This document shows, piece after piece, positions 10,946 to 23,145 of a stretch of DNA of 64,000 bases. The position numbers and the translations under genes are program-made. The notes under the pieces are model-generated. The model made no database searches. It saw nothing but the letters and a program-made list of their open reading frames with translations, and was not told the origin of the DNA. How positions within the stretch are numbered: the first letter of the stretch is position 1; each line of letters begins with the position of its first letter. The DNA comes from Voacanga thouarsii. Lineage: Eukaryota; Streptophyta; Magnoliopsida; Gentianales; Apocynaceae. The DNA lies in NCBI GenBank assembly GCA_026120185.1, contig JANUWF010001195.1:124001-188000 (forward strand), given 5' to 3'.

Positions 10946-11769
10946 AGACGATGAACTCAATTTAGAGAGGCGATAGTATTACGTAGTTAGGCCTGTCCGA
11001 GCTAGCATACTGGTCCATGTGGACTTTAGTTACCCAGATTGGATAATCGGTATATTGGGTGTAGAGAAGGTGGAGTATCTTACCCTAGTGGGTAGATCAT
11101 CCATTGCCTAGTATTGCATGGTTACACTGGGAGCTATCATAGTGGTGGTCATGATATTGCCTTGATATTGATATTGATGTTGAATCATTATTACTCCTTA
11201 CTTAATGAATTGATGATTATGACAAGATGATGATTTATTGAGAACTGCTTTAAATATGCTGAGCAATGCCTTGAATAGTTGTTTATTGATGAAAATGACT
11301 TGCAAACATATTTTGTGATTTTGATAAACCTGCATGCACGAAATGTTTATATATGACATTCACACACACGGAACTTACAAAGATGCCAATCTCACACGAT
11401 TTTACATAATGTTTTCAAGGGAGTGCTTTTGCTAAGTAGGTTGGATGAATAAGAGCTGTTTGTTTAGATTTATTCTATTTCATTTTTGTATTTATTTTGA
11501 GAGATGATTATTAGTTTTAAATTTTTAGACTTGTATAAGTTTTGACTTTGGTTGTATTAAGATTATCGCATTATTTCTTTTAGGCATTTCCTTTTGTACC
11601 TTGTTATAAAGACCTCAGGTCCTTTTGAATTTGCGACATCCCATCCTATCTGGGTACGTAGGTAGTGGGGCGTTACATAAACACCATAGAGGAGGGCACC
11701 TATAAACTTATGTAGTCTTAGAGTGTAAGTGAAAGATTGTTACAATGTATGTCGGCTAAGAAAATATTT

Positions 11770-12205
11770 CCAATGTAATTGTGATTAAATTAATACAAGT
11801 TATATTCTCGTAAATCATTTATATTTTCGTGTTTTATTTTGTACATGATTTCGCTAGAAATGACCCATTTTGTTGACGTAGGTGATCAATATGAATAAAG
11901 GTCTTTCATAGTAACATACGGACCTTGGGTTGCTTAATACATAAACTATTATTCTTAATCAGATGATGAGAATGGGAATCTCATCATGATAATGTTATTA
12001 TATTGTGAATTCCGGGTAGGGAATGGCTAACTTTTAACTAGTGAGTAGTCCTCTCACTTCATAGCATAACCGTGTTTCGAATACGTGGAACTAGACCTGT
12101 AATAGTAGTTTCTAAAAGTACTATATGGTAGAAATCCAGACTACTTCTCCTACAGCTTGGACTTATACCCTACGGCATGGGTTGGTGATTTGGTGAAGCG
12201 GGAAG
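11770..12205 (+). repeat. Left arm of ~430 bp inverted repeat
   Basis: Its reverse complement is recognisable at 13695-14125. Shared landmarks include GAGAATGGGAATCTCATC, TAGGGAATGGCT and AGTCCTCTCACTTCATA. The arms are 1.5 kb apart and noticeably diverged. Confidence 0.7.
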
Positions 12206-13694
12206 TGTAAACTTTGATATGCTTTAGTTAAGGTTTTGTCATAGAACCAATATACTTGTATATTAGAGATGTGTAACTAGTTAGTTAAGACCGGCTTATA
12301 TAAGATAGCATTCTATGCTATTTCGCCCATTATGACTATTCGAATAATCTAATAATCCATGGCTCATGGAAATATGACTTGGATGTTTGCTTCAGAGTAG
12401 CTCCCTTAGAAAGTGAAAATAATAATCTAGGAAGTCGAGCATAATTAGACTAGAGGTCTAAGGATGATAGAAGTCATTTAGAAAAGTGTTAGTACACTCT
12501 TCCTCTCTAAATATACGGTGTTATGTAGAGGGGTACATTTATCATAACACCTATATGTCGAAGACATTGCTTATGCATTATTGTCTTTGGAGTTAATATT
12601 TCCTTATGATGATATTAAAAATATTTAAAATGCAAAATACTGCTATTTCTATTGTAGGGGTATTTGGGCCATTTTAGTAACCAAGGCAATGTATCTTTTG
12701 GTCCCCAGAATATCCCATTAGTCCTAATGGTTTTAGACTTAGGAAATGGTCCTGGATAAGATTTTGTTTAAACAACCTAATTTATTTATTGGGCTAGAAT
12801 AAAATAAAAAGTCCAGAGAGAGAATTATTAAATAGCCCATTTCAGTTGGTTAATTAATTATTCAGGGTTCAAGCCTAGATTAAACAATTAAGAATTGGCC
12901 TAGACTGAATTAAGAAAAAGGCTTGATAATCTTTTTGGTTCTTTTAGGCTAAATAAATAATTATTTATTTATAGGTTTATATTTAAATCCATATATTTAG
13001 GCTTAATTATTTATGGGTTTATATTTAAATCTCAGATTAAATAATTGTTTGAGTTATTAAGCCCCAATAGTTTGGACCGTGGATTAGAAGCCGACCCAAT
13101 CCCAGCTTTACTAGGGCTGAACAGATGCGGAAGTTGATGAAAATTTGAACTCTCAGAGATAAGCTTATCATACAGATATCCTGGGTGGGGTTTGAGTGAG
13201 TCTGCTAAGTTGTTTAGAGTTGGTAAACAATTAGGTTAGAATATTTCTTTTTCTCTCTGGCAATCATCTTCGTTGATAGAAGAATGACAGCTATGTTTTT
13301 ATTGATACTACTCTATAGTACTGAGTCGTGAAGAACAAGTAGATCCATTTCCTATTAGTCCAAACAGCTTTCATCGGCTTGTTTATGCAGAGGCATATTT
13401 CGAAAGGCTAAAAGCAAGCATTCATGTAAAAAAAGAAAGTGCAGGAGACTAGCGGGGTTGTCACTGGGAATTACCACACAGAATGCTACAGTTGATTTGC
13501 CATCATCATCGGCTCATCCAACACAGCCGGAAACATCGTCTGTGAGAAATCGCAAAGGTATAAATTTTTGTTTTCAATGTTGCAATTTTCCTGCTTCTGT
13601 GTGTATGTTTGTTGTACATATAACCTTTACATACATGTATATTAGTCCTATGATAGACCTCAACTATAATATATCAAAGTATATGCTTCCAGTT

Positions 13695-14125
13695 TTTCTA
13701 GACCACCAACCCATACTCAAGCCATAGGGCATAAGTCTAATCTACAATAGAAGTAGTGTAGGTTTCCAACATATAGTACTTTTAAAAACTACTACAGGTC
13801 TAGCTCTACGTATTCAAATCACGATTGTGTTATGAAGTGAGAGGACTATTCACTAGTTAAAGGTAAGCCATTCCCTACCTAGAATTCACAACATAATAAC
13901 ATTATCATCATGAGATTCCCATTCTCATCATTCGGTTAAAAGCAACAGTTTATGCGTTAAGGAACTAGTGATCCATACCTTGCTGTGAAAGACCTCCATT
14001 CGCATGGATCACTAACTTAAACACTATGGATCTTTTCCAACGAAATCATGCATAAATTAAAATGAGAAAATACAAATAATTAGTGAGAATAAAACTTTTA
14101 TTAATTTTATCAAAATTATATCAGA
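13695..14125 (-). repeat. Right arm of ~430 bp inverted repeat
   Basis: Reverse complement of 11770-12205. It is followed within about 30 bp by a direct copy of the same repeat (14150-14880), so the inverted copy sits between two direct copies. Confidence 0.7.
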
Positions 14126-15700
14126 AATACAATCTTAGTGGGCATTCATTCTAATATGGTTTACCTTTAACTAGTGAGTAGTCTACACAGCTAATAGTGT
14201 AAGCATATTTGGAATAAGTACAATTGGACTACGTAATAATAATATTTATAAAAGAACTAGAATAAATAAAGATTGATTTATTGTAGCAACTGTGTAGACG
14301 AGTACCTTAAGACTTGAGTATAAGTTGATGGTCTGGTGAAGTTAGACTTGTGCACGTTGATATATGATGGGTGAGGTTATAATGCAAGGCTAATAACCTT
14401 GTACATTGGGTGTGTTACTCTAGTTAATTAAGACGGACTTATCCAAGACAGATTCTATACTTCATTACGTAAAGAAATCACCCTTGTGTAATTATCCGAG
14501 ATAATCTAAACAACCCAGGGCCTTGGAAAACATGACTAAATATGTATGCTTTTGGCAAATTCCCTGAGATAAGCAGATACATACTGGAAGTCAAGGATTA
14601 TCATACTAGTTATCAAAGGATGGTAGATGTCATTAAGAAAAATGCTAGTACATTCTTCGTATCTCAGTGTCGGGTGTTAGGTAGACGGATATTTTCGTCA
14701 TGATACCTGTAGGTCGAAGACACTGCACTTACAATATTATTCTTGAGATCAATTTTTCCATATAGTGATAAATAGAGTATTTAAAATGATAAAATATAGC
14801 TATTTGTTAGCAAGGGTATTTTGGTCATTTTAATACCCAAGAATAATATGTAATTTGGTTTCCAGAATAGCTTATATAACCTTAGTAATTTTATTTACCA
14901 CGTGGGCTTGTTGGATGGGTTTATTTATTTGGAAAATTTTTTATTCTAGAAGTCCATTATTTATTTAAATGGATTAGAATATAAATAAGTAAATAAATAA
15001 ATAATAGAACAATTTAATAATTAGGTAATTAATTATATATTTTTGTATTTATATTAGACCCAATGAACACAATTGATTAATGGAAGAGGTTTAGGCCTCA
15101 AAGAAGTTATAGAGAAAAAAAGGATAGTGACTTGTGTTTAAGAAAAAAAAAGAAAAAAAAGAATCGGCACAAAGCTTTTTGGAAAGCAACAATTTTTGTT
15201 TTGGAAAATAATTAAAAAAAGGAAACGGAAATAAAGCTTTGATTTTTTTTTTTTTTTTTTGGGAAAGCTTTAGGAAATAGCTTTGATAGCCCACAATGTC
15301 TTTTTCTTTATCAAAAGAAAAAGGATGAAACTTCTTTATTTTTTGGCAACACAAAAAAAGCAGCCGCCAATTTTCTCCATGGTTCTCTTCTTCACTTATG
15401 TTCTTCTATTTTTTTCTTCTAATTTCTCCTCCTAATTCTACTCTCAATGTTAGAATGCCCGTACATGGTCTGAGAATACTCTAGAAGGCTAAAGGAGGTA
15501 CCCTGGTATCTCTTTTATGTTAAAAAGCAGATGACTAGCAGGATTAAGTGTAGAACTGGTACTAGTTGTCAATCAAGTGGTCCCGAATACTACCAATTCT
15601 ACTCTGGTTATCTCGATTAAACCCAAGAAATGTAAGTTCTCTTAGACTTTAGCCTGGGAAAAATTTTTAAATTTGCAAACTTCCACTGCATTTTTATTTT

Positions 15701-16763
15701 TCCTGTGATCCTACAGTGATCTAGGTTGTGCTAATATACTGAGAAAGTTAATTATCGTCTATTTGTAAAACAAAGTTATATTGAAGAATAAGGCGAATGA
15801 ATGGCAGAGTATTCTTAGGAGGTTGCTGAGTTTTGAATTGAAATTCAAAGTATTGGGATTAAGGGACAGTGGCCAAGCATCAAAGTGAAGTCTAAGGTGC
15901 ATCAATGGAGTTCTCACTCTCGGTTGCAATGGCAGAGGAAAGTAGAAGGAAATGTTTAGGTGGCATCCGGTCATAGGCTTTATTGAAGCTGGCATGGAGC
16001 TTGGTGTTGTATGAGTGTAGCCAGTCCAAGGCTATGGCAAGAATGTCCATGGCTTTGAGAGAGAAGAGGGAGAGTCGGTCCTTGCCTTGCAAGGTTGTCC
16101 TTGGTTTTGGAATTTGCAATGCCGGTCCTTGCCTTATGCAAGGTAGTCCATTGCTTGCCAAATTCCAACTTAGTTTGTAGAAGAAAATATAAAAATGTTT
16201 CAGTTGATGCAATGTGTTCCAAATCTGGAATTGAAGCTTAGCTTACTGAGGAATGGCAAGAGATTATTATGTGATCCAAAATATTCTGAATAAAAGGGTG
16301 TTGTTGAATTTCAAGAGGATTGTGGAAGGTACTGCCATGGTGACTAAAAAATAAAGATGGATAGTCGGCAAAATGTCTTGGATGAGAGTTTGAGAAAATA
16401 TGAAGGAAATGGTTTAAAACAAAAATAAATTACTCTACTAGGATTTAAACTTACATCTTCTAGGGATCACAACTCAAGCTCTAGCAGCTTTATCACGTTT
16501 ACACTCGTATTCCATATCTCCAATATAATCCCCTTCTACCCTACCTTATGTTTATCTATACTTTCCTATATCAAAGTCCACAACCTAAAAACCTTCCTAT
16601 CCTAAAATCAAATCCCCAATCACCATAAACACACGACAAATACACAATGAAACAATATAGAGCACATATAAATCCATTTTGAAAATCATATGCACATATA
16701 ACTTGCTATGTAATGCAATTCCTTATCCTTTATCCTATAGGTGGTCTTGTGGGGGGTTTTACA
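15701..16763 (-). mobile_element. Partial minus-oriented gypsy LTR
   Basis: The right boundary is clear: TTTTACA at 16757-16763 is followed by a polypurine tract and the end of pol on the minus strand. The left boundary is not visible, and 15701-16380 has only weak resemblance to the other LTRs. A short imperfect direct repeat containing GGTCCTTGCCTT occurs near 16077 and 16124, 47 bp apart. Short overlapping ORFs at 15760-16220 are not supported as genes. Confidence 0.5.
16431..16502 (-). other. tRNA-like module in LTR, decayed copy
   Basis: The B box reads AAGTTTAAATCC (16441-16452) and the A box CTGCTAGAGC (16478-16487), with 72 nt spacing and the same A52-C62 T-stem mismatch as other copies. 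It starts 261 bp from the LTR's sense 5' end. It is recognisable mainly by position and spacing. Confidence 0.4.
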
Positions 16764-17443
16764 TCTTCTCCTCCTTAAAAGAATTTTGTCTTGAAATTTA
16801 GAACGTCATACCTTTATAGTAAACTGGGATACTTCCGTTCACCTACTCTTCTATCTCCCACATAGCGTCCTAGGTACCACGATGCTCCTAAAAGATCTTT
16901 ACTATCAGTATCTGCTTATTAAAAAGAGTTTTGATGCTTTAGTCCAACATCTTAACAGGCTTCTCCATATAAATCAAGTCAAGCTATAAGACCGAAGGTT
17001 CATCGTTCAACACATGTTCCAGATCGGGATTATACTTCTTCAATTAAGATATGTGGAACACGTCATGTACACTTATTAAACCATCTGATATGTCAAACTT
17101 ATAAGCGACCGATCTAACCTTCTCTATATCTAGAAATGGTCCCAAAAATCTCGAATTGACTTACCTCCTTTCAAATGTTTCAAGATTCCCCTACTAGGAG
17201 TGGACTCCGAGAATGTTTGATCTGCTACTTGAAACTCCAATTCTTGTATTCTATTTTTTATGTAGCATTTTTGCTAATTCTGGGCTACTTTTAGTCTTTC
17301 CCTTATCAGTTTCACTTTATCCACCATTTATTGGATACATACTTCACCGGACTTACTAATGTATCAGTCTTCTATCCAACCCTAATATAACTATATCTTA
17401 TATCTCTGCCCATACAATGCCGCGTATGAAGCCATGCCAATTG
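16764..17443 (-). pseudogene. pol: Gypsy integrase C-terminus and chromodomain fragment
   Basis: This is the 3' end of a minus-strand gypsy internal region, colinear with 41667-42350 of the complete element: polypurine tract (16764-16775), pol stop codon (16775-16777), chromodomain-coding part and the integrase C-terminal region. It is heavily mutated with stops in all frames, including AT-biased changes relative to the complete copy. It ends abruptly at 17443, where a plus-strand LTR begins, so the remainder of its pol was displaced or deleted. Confidence 0.7.
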
Positions 17444-17635
17444 TGACACTCGACCCTAACCTAGAAAAGGGGGAAATGCATGGAGCATATAGCATGAGCA
17501 TTCACGCATATAAACTTAATTGGCAATGCATGAATGACTTGGCTTGAATATGATTGTGGCAGAATGATTGTGCAATGGTTTTATTTAAGAAATTGATAAA
17601 TACAATAGGGAAGGATGGAATATAATTGGGAAAAG

Positions 17636-17685
<50 letters not shown>

Positions 17686-20600
17686 GCACCTTAGAACAAA
17701 TAAATGAGTAAATAAAGATGATCCTAGATAATGGACCTAAATATTGAATGGCGAATAAATAAAATAATTTAGGTAATTACTTATTGGTTGATGGAAAATT
17801 ATTTATTTAATTCTTGAGCAACTGCTATTTTATTTATTAAATTCTTATCATATACTTAATTTGTTTATTTGATTATGTTTTAAATTTAGGAGGTATGTAA
17901 ATAATAGATTAGCAAGAATTTCTGTTTATTTTATTTTATTGGGGAAGAAATTAATTTTTTTATTTTATATATTTAATTAAACTATGAGAATTAATTAAAA
18001 GGGACTACTAGACTCCTAGAAGCCCTAAGAGCCGCCATCTTGGTAGGAGGAAACAAGAAAATCCCAAGTCTTATGTAATTGGAAAATTGCCCTAAAAAGA
18101 ATTTAATATTTTCCTAATCCTTTAAGTCTTAGAAAATTAAGAGAATATTCCCTCATACACTCCCTATGTCTATGCCACCACCTATACATCCTAATACCCT
18201 AAGATTTTGTTTAATTAATTAATTGGAAGCTTTTAAGTAGATAATACCTTCAGAAAATATGTTTTTCCGTTAATTCTTTTTCTATTTCCTAAACCTAATA
18301 AAACTCGTGCATATAAAACCGACATAATCAGATTTTTTTCAGCTAAAACCCTACCCTAGCCATCTCTTTCTCTCCCCCTCTCCCCTTTACACGAAATTGC
18401 TCCCTTTCTTTTGCCAAAGTTGAATTATTTTGCCTACTGAGAAATTTCTACACAAAATAGCGACTTGGAAGTATTATTTTAGGATCAATCCTTTGGTGTT
18501 CTTGGTGGTAATATAATCTAGAAGGAACCTATCCCTTCCTCTATGGTTGTTTGAGTTAGGTGTAGCAAGAGGTAATGACAAACTAATTCTTTTCTTCAAC
18601 TTTTCTTGACTACCGTCATTAAAGGGGGGAAATTAGGGTTTTATGTTTCAAAAATATTATCTTATGTGTTCTTTGTGTGAAAATGGATTATTATCATCAA
18701 ATTATGCCTAAGTATTTAAAAAAAACCAACTTTCAAAAGAATTGATGGAATGAAAACACTTTTGCGCATTATTGCTGAAATCTAGAAAATTAGTGATACT
18801 AAGCTAGTTGTAGGACTAAATACTAAATAAAATAGCCAAGTAATTTATTATTGCAAGGGCTTTTGATGTTTTCACTATCCATGTTCAGGGTGTGATTTAT
18901 GCTAGTTATCATGTAGGTAAACTTTTGGATTAATCTCAGTAATTTTTGAAAACATGAGAAAATAGAGAGCCCTGTATTTACCAATCATTTGGTTTGAAGA
19001 GGGTATTTTGTGTAGAAAATGGCCGAATTTGGGGAAGGTTAAATATAGAGAAAAGGTAGTCCTAGATGTGCAGAAGTTACCTATAAAATTTTGGATTTTT
19101 TTGATAAGATGATCAAGAGTTATGAATTTTTCTTTACACCTGAGCGAGCCTAGACAGAAGCTACAGTAAAATAAATAAAAATTTTGAACGTAAATAAAGC
19201 ATAATTTTCATGTATGAACAGTTGAATTAAGTTCTATACATATGAAGTTGTTTCTCGATAGAAATTGTGGTTAACCAGAGGTGTATTCATAGGTAATATA
19301 TTTTTCGGAAAATCGAGATACCATGCTGGAAATTTGGATTAAGTTAGGAAAACTTATGGAAACTTTCTATTAATAATTCATATGTGTTCGTTATTTGTAA
19401 TAACAGTCTTTCAATTAGCTAAGTAAATAATTAAATAAATATATTTGTTGAAGTCCTTTAGAAACTTAATATTTTAATACATTAATTAATTTATTTATTT
19501 TCATGAGCAACATTTATTTTAATTAACTAGCTAAAGTTTTATGTAACATTTTATGGGCAATAGTTAAATGGGAATGATGTAAAACTTTGGACAATGATTT
19601 AAATTGGTTATTACTTGTTGTTTATGTATAAGGAATTAATTACTAAAGTGTATGATTTTCTAAAATGCTAGGAGTAGATAGTGACTCAATTTTTTTGGTG
19701 ATTTTTAGATGTGGAAGGTTATTAAGAGCAAGGATTCATCCATTTGAAATAATAAATTAAATTGCTCTACACTAGTAAGTTCTTACATTCAATCTATTTG
19801 CAAAATATAGCCATTGCAAGTTGTCAAATGTTCTATGGTATCAATGGAAACATGGTTTAACGTGATAAAAGTTCAGCGTGACTAGTTTTCTCACACTTTT
19901 CCAACTCATACACTATTTCTTAAACAAAAATGATTTCAAACGCCTCACTTGACTTTTACACCGAATGATTTAATAAAGGTTTACCAAGTCATGGTGATAC
20001 TTTCTTGTTGGCTATTGCTTGATACTAATGTGCTTCCTTGTGACAAATCGTTGTGTACTTAGTAAGGATATGCCATTAATACTAGCATAAGAAAGGGCGA
20101 GCTAATTTTTTGGTAGGTGGCCACCTCTAGGAGATGAACTTGTTCTTGATTAGGCATTAGTGATAATTAGCTAGGCATGTCTGAGATAGAAAATCAGTTC
20201 CAAGAGGCACCATATTTTTATTCGTGCATAGATGACTGAAGTTAAAGGAGTATGGGAGAAGGAGGAGAATCTGTACTTGGTGGGCCAATCACCCGCCGTA
20301 CTGTGGTATAAATGTATTCTGGTACAGTTAGAGGGCTAATAATGCAGGGTTTCATGGCTCAAGCTCTGAAGTACGGCTTCATAGTCCAAGAGTGGTTGAT
20401 TTTCTTGAAGTAAAATTATTTATTAAGACTGGAAAAAAAAACACCACTCTTGTGTTTGAAAACTATTACTTATGGCTGCAATTGCATTTTTAGTTTTTCT
20501 AAAAGTGCATATCATGAAATGGTTTGAAACGAATTCACTCAAACACACAAACTTACTGGGAAATTTATTTCTCACACTATTTGTACATTTTTTTCAATTT

Positions 20601-20860
20601 ATGAGCATTTGTTAGAGGTTTGGGCTAGAGATTGAGATTATGGGAGACTCTGCGAATGTTTGTTTCACTTGTAGGCATTGACTATGTTATGCTTTATTTT
20701 GAGACTATGTATAAGTTTTTGCTTGGGTTGTAAAATGTTTATGTATTATTTGAGGTATTTCTTTGGTTAATTCTTTTATTACCTCATTAAAAAGACCCCT
20801 TATCCTATGGATGGGGCAACATCCCCGCCCTTTTTAGGTACGTAGGTAGCGGGGTGTTTA
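17444..20860 (+). mobile_element. 5' LTR of plus-strand gypsy
   Basis: It starts TGACACTCGACCC and ends GTAGCGGGGTGTTTA, a decayed form of the GGTGTTACA end, immediately before the primer-binding site. Length is about 3.4 kb. It includes a TG dinucleotide tract (17637-17683), a candidate TATA box CATATAAAAC near 18309, and the conserved palindromes: AGGTGGCCACCT (20115-20126) and a degraded partner (20051-20062). Unlike the other gypsy LTRs here it has no tRNA-like module about 250 bp in. Confidence 0.78.
17637..17683. repeat. (TG)n microsatellite
   Basis: About 23 TG units lie inside the LTR, about 190 bp from its start. Confidence 0.95.
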
Positions 20861-20862
20861 AG

Positions 20863-20879
20863 TGGTATCAAAGCCTAGG
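20863..20879 (+). other. Primer-binding site, initiator tRNA-Met type
   Basis: TGGTATCAAAGC at 20863-20874 lies two bases after the LTR and matches the complement of the plant initiator tRNA-Met 3' end (TGGTATCAGAGC) with one G-to-A change. The following CTAGG is shared with the complete element's PBS region. Confidence 0.85.
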
Positions 20880-20962
20880 TTTAGGAAATATGTATATGTT
20901 GTTGTGATTATTTATTTAAGTGTTTGAATCCTATACTAAAATAGCTATTATTTGCGGATAGG

Positions 20963-23145
20963 ATGGCTAGAAAATCTGCAGTAGTCATTAGAGACTGGCC
21001 TCCTTTTTGTGGACCCAATGCACCACCACCACATATACCCCCTCCATCATCTGATTTTGAGTTTGAGTCTAAGCTAGAGATACCTGAGTAGCAGAGTATG
21101 GAAGAAGAGAAGGAGGTAGTTGAGTTAGAACTCAACCCACTTGTATAGGGGGTGGATTTTACCCTAGATGGTGATGACCCAGGCATGGAAGAATTTGAGG
21201 CATCTCAAAGCAAGTAGGACGAGTTCATTGAATAACACCGTGAGCGTATTAGGAGAGTAAGACTAAGAGCTGGATTAACAGTGGACGAGATGTAGGATTT
21301 CTAAATTAATTAAACAGATTAAACGCAGTAGAAAATAGCAAGAAATCCAAGCCATGGATCACGGGTTTGCAGTAGAAACGAGAAAAAGAGAAGATCACAC
21401 TTATTACCTTTTGAAGCCGAAATTTAAATTTTTCTTGTTCTAAGAATGCAGGCGCGATCCAGATCACAAAACCGATTCACAGTAGCTCAACTGAAGTCCA
21501 AGAAAGAACTCCCTCTAATGATAATCAACACAAGGTCGAACGCTCACAATCTCACAATTCTATGCTAGTAGAATTTAGGAGGCTAGGGTATGATTAATAA
21601 GAGAAAGACGGCTAGGGTTTGATCAAGAGAGAGGCAGAGAAACGGTTTCTCTGTTATTGCATGAATAGTCTGTGTCTCTTACCCTAAGGAAACCGTTTCC
21701 TTGTGTTTATAGATTTATAATTACCGTAAATTGTAACTTAGTCCTTCAACGTCCAATTGTCAACAAATTGGTCCTTGAAGTTTACTTAATTACAATTAGG
21801 TCCCATGAATTATAACAAACTTATAATTCACCTATAAATATATTCACTTCTCTTAATTAACCCCACAATATTATCAAATAATAAATTTGAGCATTCAAAC
21901 CTTTATTGTGTGTGACCCATTAGGTTTCCTGGTCTTCTTGGTAGCATAATATGAATTAATTCTAACAATATTAGAATTAATAATCCTTAATAAAATAAAG
22001 GATTAAATTTATTAATTCTCTAATTAATAAATCCATATTTAGCATAGCAAGAGCGACATCTAGCAATGACTCTTGACCACCCAAAAGTCCAAAAAGTCAA
22101 GTGGCTTGACATGAACTTTTCAATAGCAAATTATCAGTGCAATAAACTCCTTTCACCATACAATATCTCATTTGGTCTAGAGCATGGAATTAGTGCCAAC
22201 TCCCTCCAGAATATTATTAATTCTGGCCCGAATATTTTAGTACTTGTACAAGAAATCCATTACTCGATGTGTATAAATTGGAACCATTTCCATCACATAG
22301 TCGCCTTGGCCAAGGACTTCATGAGTAATGATTTCTACAAGTGACCTTGAGATATACTCTCCTACTATTAGGAGTGGTGAATCCTTTATTGACTTTCTCA
22401 ACTACTTTCGTTTACTTTACGTTGTACCCAATATCCATCCCTTAGGCAGTCCTAGATAAGACTCCAAAGATTAGAATCAAAGTACAACGCTCGTTAAACA
22501 AAGTACCTTGGAGATCTCAAGTCTAAGGATACTTGCACACTTGATATAATGAGATTCTATTACTGGAACTAAATAGTTATCCAAGTGATTATCTTGTAGC
22601 TACGTCATCCAACGAACTTATTCCAAAACAAGCATCCACACGTTAATCCTGAGTATCCCAATACTCACGGATATGAGAACCACTGCTTGATCCAATCAAG
22701 AGATATAACATGTGCCAGTCTTGGCGTATTAATAATGTCCTATCTTATTAATACTATGACTGGGGATTATTTAAGTACAAACACTGAATAGTGTAGTAGG
22801 AATTTCACATCATGATCTCTATCACGATTTCCTTAACACTGTGTTGTACTAGGGACTTTATCTAACTGTTTGTATACATATTTAGATATAACAATCAAAC
22901 TGAAAGATAAAGAATGCCTCTTATTAATTTAATATGCAATATACATGATACACGTGATTGCCTCTAGAGCACAACACTAACACGAGAGTTCTAGGAAATC
23001 TATTGAGGCCGTAGGGAGTTTCGGCAGGGTTACTAAGAAATCATGGACGTTGAGGTTTGGGGATGGAAAGGGGACAGATTTCTCTAGGAACACTGGGGGT
23101 TGGCTAGAAGAACCCGTCTCTAATAGTTCTAGTGATGAAAAATAG
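20963..23145 (+). pseudogene. Gypsy leader ORF (pre-gag), split by solo LTR
   Basis: Ignoring the inserted LTR (21291-22982) and one copy of its 5 bp target duplication, one frame of 162 codons runs from ATG 20963 to TAG 23143-23145. It is interrupted by four stops (three TAG, one TAA), each explainable as a decayed CAG or CAA. The product would be hydrophilic, with a Pro-rich N-terminal part, an acidic middle and a conserved ending containing DFSRNTGGWLEEP and Ser/Asn residues. The same ending occurs in leader ORFs at 4650-4946 and 46359-46976. It sits between PBS and gag, where these elements usually have untranslated leader. Function is unknown; I recognise no domain. Confidence 0.6.
21291..22982 (-). 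mobile_element. Copia-type solo LTR with perfect TSD
   Basis: This is 1692 bp, bounded by TG (TGTAGG) and CA (CTAACA) and flanked by a perfect 5 bp duplication CGAGA (21286-21290 and 22983-22987). It has no internal domain, so it is a solo LTR left by LTR-LTR recombination. It interrupts the gypsy leader ORF in frame and so postdates that element. About 1.1 kb of it is related to the fragment at 55036-56208, which lies among minus-strand copia gag pieces. Orientation is inferred as minus from that neighbour and is uncertain. Confidence 0.88.

Larger units (their letters stand above)
4650..11677 (+). mobile_element. Degenerate gypsy chromovirus, 5' truncated
   Basis: A plus-strand Ty3/gypsy element with leader ORF remnant (4650-4946), no gag, pol pseudogene (5275-8583), polypurine tract (8583-8592) and 3' LTR (8593-11677). 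The 5' LTR, PBS and start of the leader ORF are absent because the minus-oriented LTR ends exactly at 4649. Gag seems to be lost by an internal deletion somewhere in 4947-5274, since the protease follows shortly after the leader ORF tail. The chromodomain and pol order point to a chromovirus close to Tekay/Del. Its LTR is about 3.1 kb, shorter than the 4.4 kb of the complete element at 37317-51444, so it is a different family. Confidence 0.85.
8593..11677 (+). mobile_element. 3' LTR of the degenerate gypsy
   Basis: The LTR starts after the PPT. The expected TGTGAAACC start is decayed to about GTTCTAAACC. It ends in GTAGTGGGGCGTTACA at 11677, the reverse complement of the TGTAACACCCCGCTAC start seen on the minus-oriented LTRs. 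Length is about 3.1 kb. It holds a tRNA-like module (8843-8914), a TATA-like box with a G run (9571-9608) and the conserved palindrome pair (10867-10945). The 3' target duplication cannot be paired because the 5' end of the element is missing. Confidence 0.8.
11678..15700. repeat. Unclassified repeat with inverted and direct copies
   Basis: This 4 kb block has no recognisable TE protein. It contains one repeated sequence three times: 11770-12720 forward, about 13695-14125 as the reverse complement of 11770-12205, and about 14150-14880 as a diverged forward copy of 12030-12720. The forward copies continue into similar AT-rich, ATTTATTTATT-containing sequence (12780-13020 and 14930-15030). A 34-codon Ser/Thr/Pro-rich start at 13458 runs to a CAAAG-GTATAA sequence that could be a splice donor, but nothing confirms a gene. 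It could be LTR- or terminal-repeat-like sequence of an unidentified element. Confidence 0.55.

Noticed and set aside
13458..13727. Possible first exon of a host gene (MSLGITTQ start, GTATAA donor-like site)
   Set aside because: No second exon, no domain, and it lies within the repeat block; not enough to call a gene.
15759..16222. Overlapping ORFs of 65-106 codons on both strands
   Set aside because: No recognisable motif; several frames open at once, as expected by chance near a partial LTR.
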